Shown: positions 61,941 through 64,000 of the stretch, piece by piece | How positions within the stretch are numbered: the first letter of the stretch is position 1 | Layout: each line of letters opens with the position of its first letter | Origin: Tamarix chinensis | Taxonomy: Eukaryota > Streptophyta > Magnoliopsida > Caryophyllales > Tamaricaceae | DNA: 64,000 nt | Assembly: GCA_030549775.1 (NCBI GenBank) | Contig: CM060175.1 | Coordinates: 101,848,922 to 101,912,921, forward strand | Direction: 5' to 3' | Made by a program: the position numbers and the translations under genes | The notes under the pieces: generated by a model | Databases searched by the model: none | What the model was told of the DNA's origin: nothing | The model's input: only the letters and a program-made list of their open reading frames with translations

Positions 61941-63175
61941 ATGGCCGATCAAGGACTCAAAGAACAAAATTGCTCTTTGAAAAAGTTTGCATCTCCAAAT
62001 GCATACGGGACATAATCAAGTATAAGGAAGCCTAATGTAGCCTCTAACAACTTTGAACCAAAACCTGTACTCCTTAATATGATACATCTAAACTAGTTCA
62101 TTAGTAGCCCAATGAAGGACCGAAATCTACAAATCTCAATCTTCTTAGAGTATTGTGATACACTAAGGATGAACAGGGTGTTAGATGATGCAATCAAGCC
62201 GAAGTTATTTCTATTTTTATTGAGAGACAACACAAGGGCTTAGATGCAATCACTTCATCTTAGATCAATCACCACTTGGGATCAGCTTTCACGGGCCTTC
62301 CTAAACAAATATTTTCCTCCATCCAAGAGTATTCAATTAAGGAATCTCATTACATATTTCAATTAGAAGGATTGCAAATATTTATGCGAGGTATGGGAAC
62401 TCTACAATGACATGTTGAGAATGTGCTTACACCATGGATTAGAATGATGACTATTGGTTCACACTTTTTACAACAATATCATTTACAATATAAGGATGAC
62501 TAAAGATGAAGTAACACGAGGCACTATTATGAGCAAAAGCATACCAGAGGCAAAGCTACTGATAGAGTACATGACTCAAAACCACTATCAATGGTCAAGT
62601 AAGTGCTCTTCTGCCAAGAAGAGTTGTAGGCATGACATTAATGCCCTTGATCACCTCTCATCTATAATTGATGCATTATTTTATAATTTTGATAAATTAA
62701 ATGTGAATGCATTGGCATCTTCTTATACAATCTATGAAAATTGTGGGGTTGTTGGTCACCCATCATTTGATTGTTGAAGTGTTACTTCTCCCTCTCCTGA
62801 TGCAAACCTTGTAGACCATGTGAACTATGTGAACAACTTCAATAAAAAAGGAGACCCATTTACCCCTATCTATAACATGGGGTGGATAAATCATTCGAAT
62901 ATTTTGTATAAGACCCCATTTTTAACCCCAATCCTCAGTCAAATCTTAGACCTCTAGCTTTCCAAAACTCTAGACCACCATTTCCTAACCCTCTAAAATT
63001 CAATTTAGAGTCGTTACAAGAGAACTTTATGACTTCACATATTAAACAAAATGAGGATCTTAGGAACCAAAATATAATTATGAATGATGTAATCAAACTC
63101 TTTACCTCTAAAGTTGATTCCCTAGAAAATCAAACTATTCAGGTGGTCTAAGAAGTTAGTTATTCTTCTAGGCTA
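61941..63175 (+). pseudogene. Athila-type gag, broken by stops
   Basis: The ATG at 61941 reads MADQGLKEQNCSLKKFA, like the MADxxxLKEL start of Athila gag. In the same frame come segments near 62195-62330 (LFLFLLRDNTRA stop; SITTWDQLSRAFLNKYFPPS) and near 62395-62480 (WELYNDMLRMCLHHGLE, two stops, LLVHTFYNNI). They are followed by an open stretch to 62777 ending NCGVVGHPSFDC, a zinc knuckle with its first Cys changed. After this, NNFNKKGDPFTPIYNMGW (near 62830) resembles the post-knuckle region. Gag normally forms the particle and binds RNA. Two stops stand where Asp-Trp is usual. The rest of the element (pol) is not seen because an LTR begins at 63180. Confidence 0.82.
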
Positions 63176-63179
63176 TAAT

Positions 63180-64000
63180 TGTAACGCCCCAAAATTTTAA
63201 AACCCAAAATTTGATAAATAACCCTAATGCAAGATAATTTAAATTTTATATTTATTTAATTTAATTATTTTGTGGATTTTTGAGTGTATACAAATGGATA
63301 TGAATATTTACTAAATTAAAATAAATATTTTATTATCTTATCATACTCATTTTATTCAAATAATTTTTCAAACCCGTATTTTAGTAAAATTACCATTTTT
63401 AAACCAATATATTAAATTATAATAAATTAAATTATTAAATGAATTTATCTATCAAAAATATTAAATGCCATTATTTTAAAATTTATTTTATTTTATTTTA
63501 TTTTCCCCCTTTTTCCTTTTTCCATTTCCTTTTCTCCTTTTTCTTCTTCTTTTTCTTTCCTCTTTTTTTTTTTCTTTTTCCCCTTCGGGCCGCCGACCTT
63601 CTTTTTTCTTGCGCTGGGCCGCTGGCCCTTTCTCCTCTTCTATTCTCGCCACCCCAGCCTGTCTGCCTTTCTTTTCTTTCCTTTCCTCCCTCGATTGCAC
63701 CAGCCCAGCCTCTTTTTTTTTTCTCTCCCCTCTCCCTGAGCGTAGGGCTAGCCCATTCCTTTTCTTTCTCTCCCACCCTGCCGGCCTGCCCCTTCTTTCT
63801 TTTATTCTTCTTCTTCTTCCCTCTTCCTTCCTTCTCCTTCGACCATTATACACCATGGTATCCTACAACCTCCCTACCACTTACTCCCTTACAACCTGCC
63901 ATTGTAGCTTGTCTCTCCCTCTCTCTCCCCCATCCTTTTCCTTTCATTTTTGGGCAAAATGCAACCCTACAGCCCTCCCCACATGCCCTCCTTTCCCCCT
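63180..64000 (-). mobile_element. Large-family LTR, minus orientation, running off the window
   Basis: Starts TGTAACGCCCCAAAATTTTA; on the minus strand this is the TTTTAAAATTTTGGGGCGTTACA tail of the family. The next 300 bp (TAATTTAATTATTTTGTGGA, TTATCATACTCATTTTATTC) are the reverse complement of 33480-33620-like sequence. It then enters a pyrimidine-rich, GC-richer block (63485-64000). The left target-site copy would be ATAAT (63175-63179). ORFs in the block are low-complexity Lys/Glu/Arg artefacts. Confidence 0.8.

Overview
This is nuclear DNA of a flowering plant, probably a eudicot. The background is AT-rich, with one intron-containing gene of a plant-specific family, many microsatellites, plant-type MITEs and a dense mass of decayed LTR retrotransposons. 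The species cannot be named from the sequence. No bacterial-type organisation, CRISPR array, tRNA or rRNA gene was recognised.

The only clearly intact protein gene is on the minus strand at 4893-7236. It is a four-exon PATELLIN-6-like gene encoding 451 aa, with CRAL-TRIO-N, SEC14 lipid-binding and GOLD domains. A pyrimidine-rich leader and a possible TATA box lie upstream, at higher coordinates.

Layout. 1-3240 is the 3' part of a large gypsy-like LTR inserted in a Ty1/copia pol relic. 3241-4892 is 3' flank with AAT microsatellites. 4893-8130 is the patellin gene and its promoter side. 8131-24640 is AT-rich intergenic DNA holding a Harbinger-like MITE, an LTR fragment, a long CT/CA microsatellite, a plant-mobile-domain (PMD) pseudogene, a 116-bp direct duplication and a hAT MITE. 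24641-25243 is a second hAT MITE.

25306-41350 is a pile of one family of very large solo LTRs (about 3-4.4 kb, TGTAACACCC start, TTACA end) in both orientations. One is nested in another, and a 1.27-kb non-autonomous hAT element sits inside a third. 41351-48712 holds AT microsatellites, two Stowaway-like MITEs and an Athila-like LTR split by a further solo LTR. 49511-55886 is a degenerate LTR split by a 3.16-kb solo LTR with a perfect TSD. 55893-58500 has degenerate tandem repeats and a gypsy integrase relic. 58560-63179 is an Athila-type element (two tandem LTR copies, primer-binding site, broken gag), cut at 63180 by another LTR of the large family that runs off the window.

The strongest original observations are structural. 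Several nested insertions have target-site duplications readable by eye: CCCTT, TGGGA, and the 8-bp hAT duplications GCCATGAG, CTGAGAGG and CTCCGGTG. The large-LTR family repeatedly carries the same internal architecture: a hairpin-forming repeat block, a conserved CACTTAAAGTG palindrome, a TAA tract and a roughly 1-kb purine-rich, GC-rich block. No convincing undescribed protein system was found.
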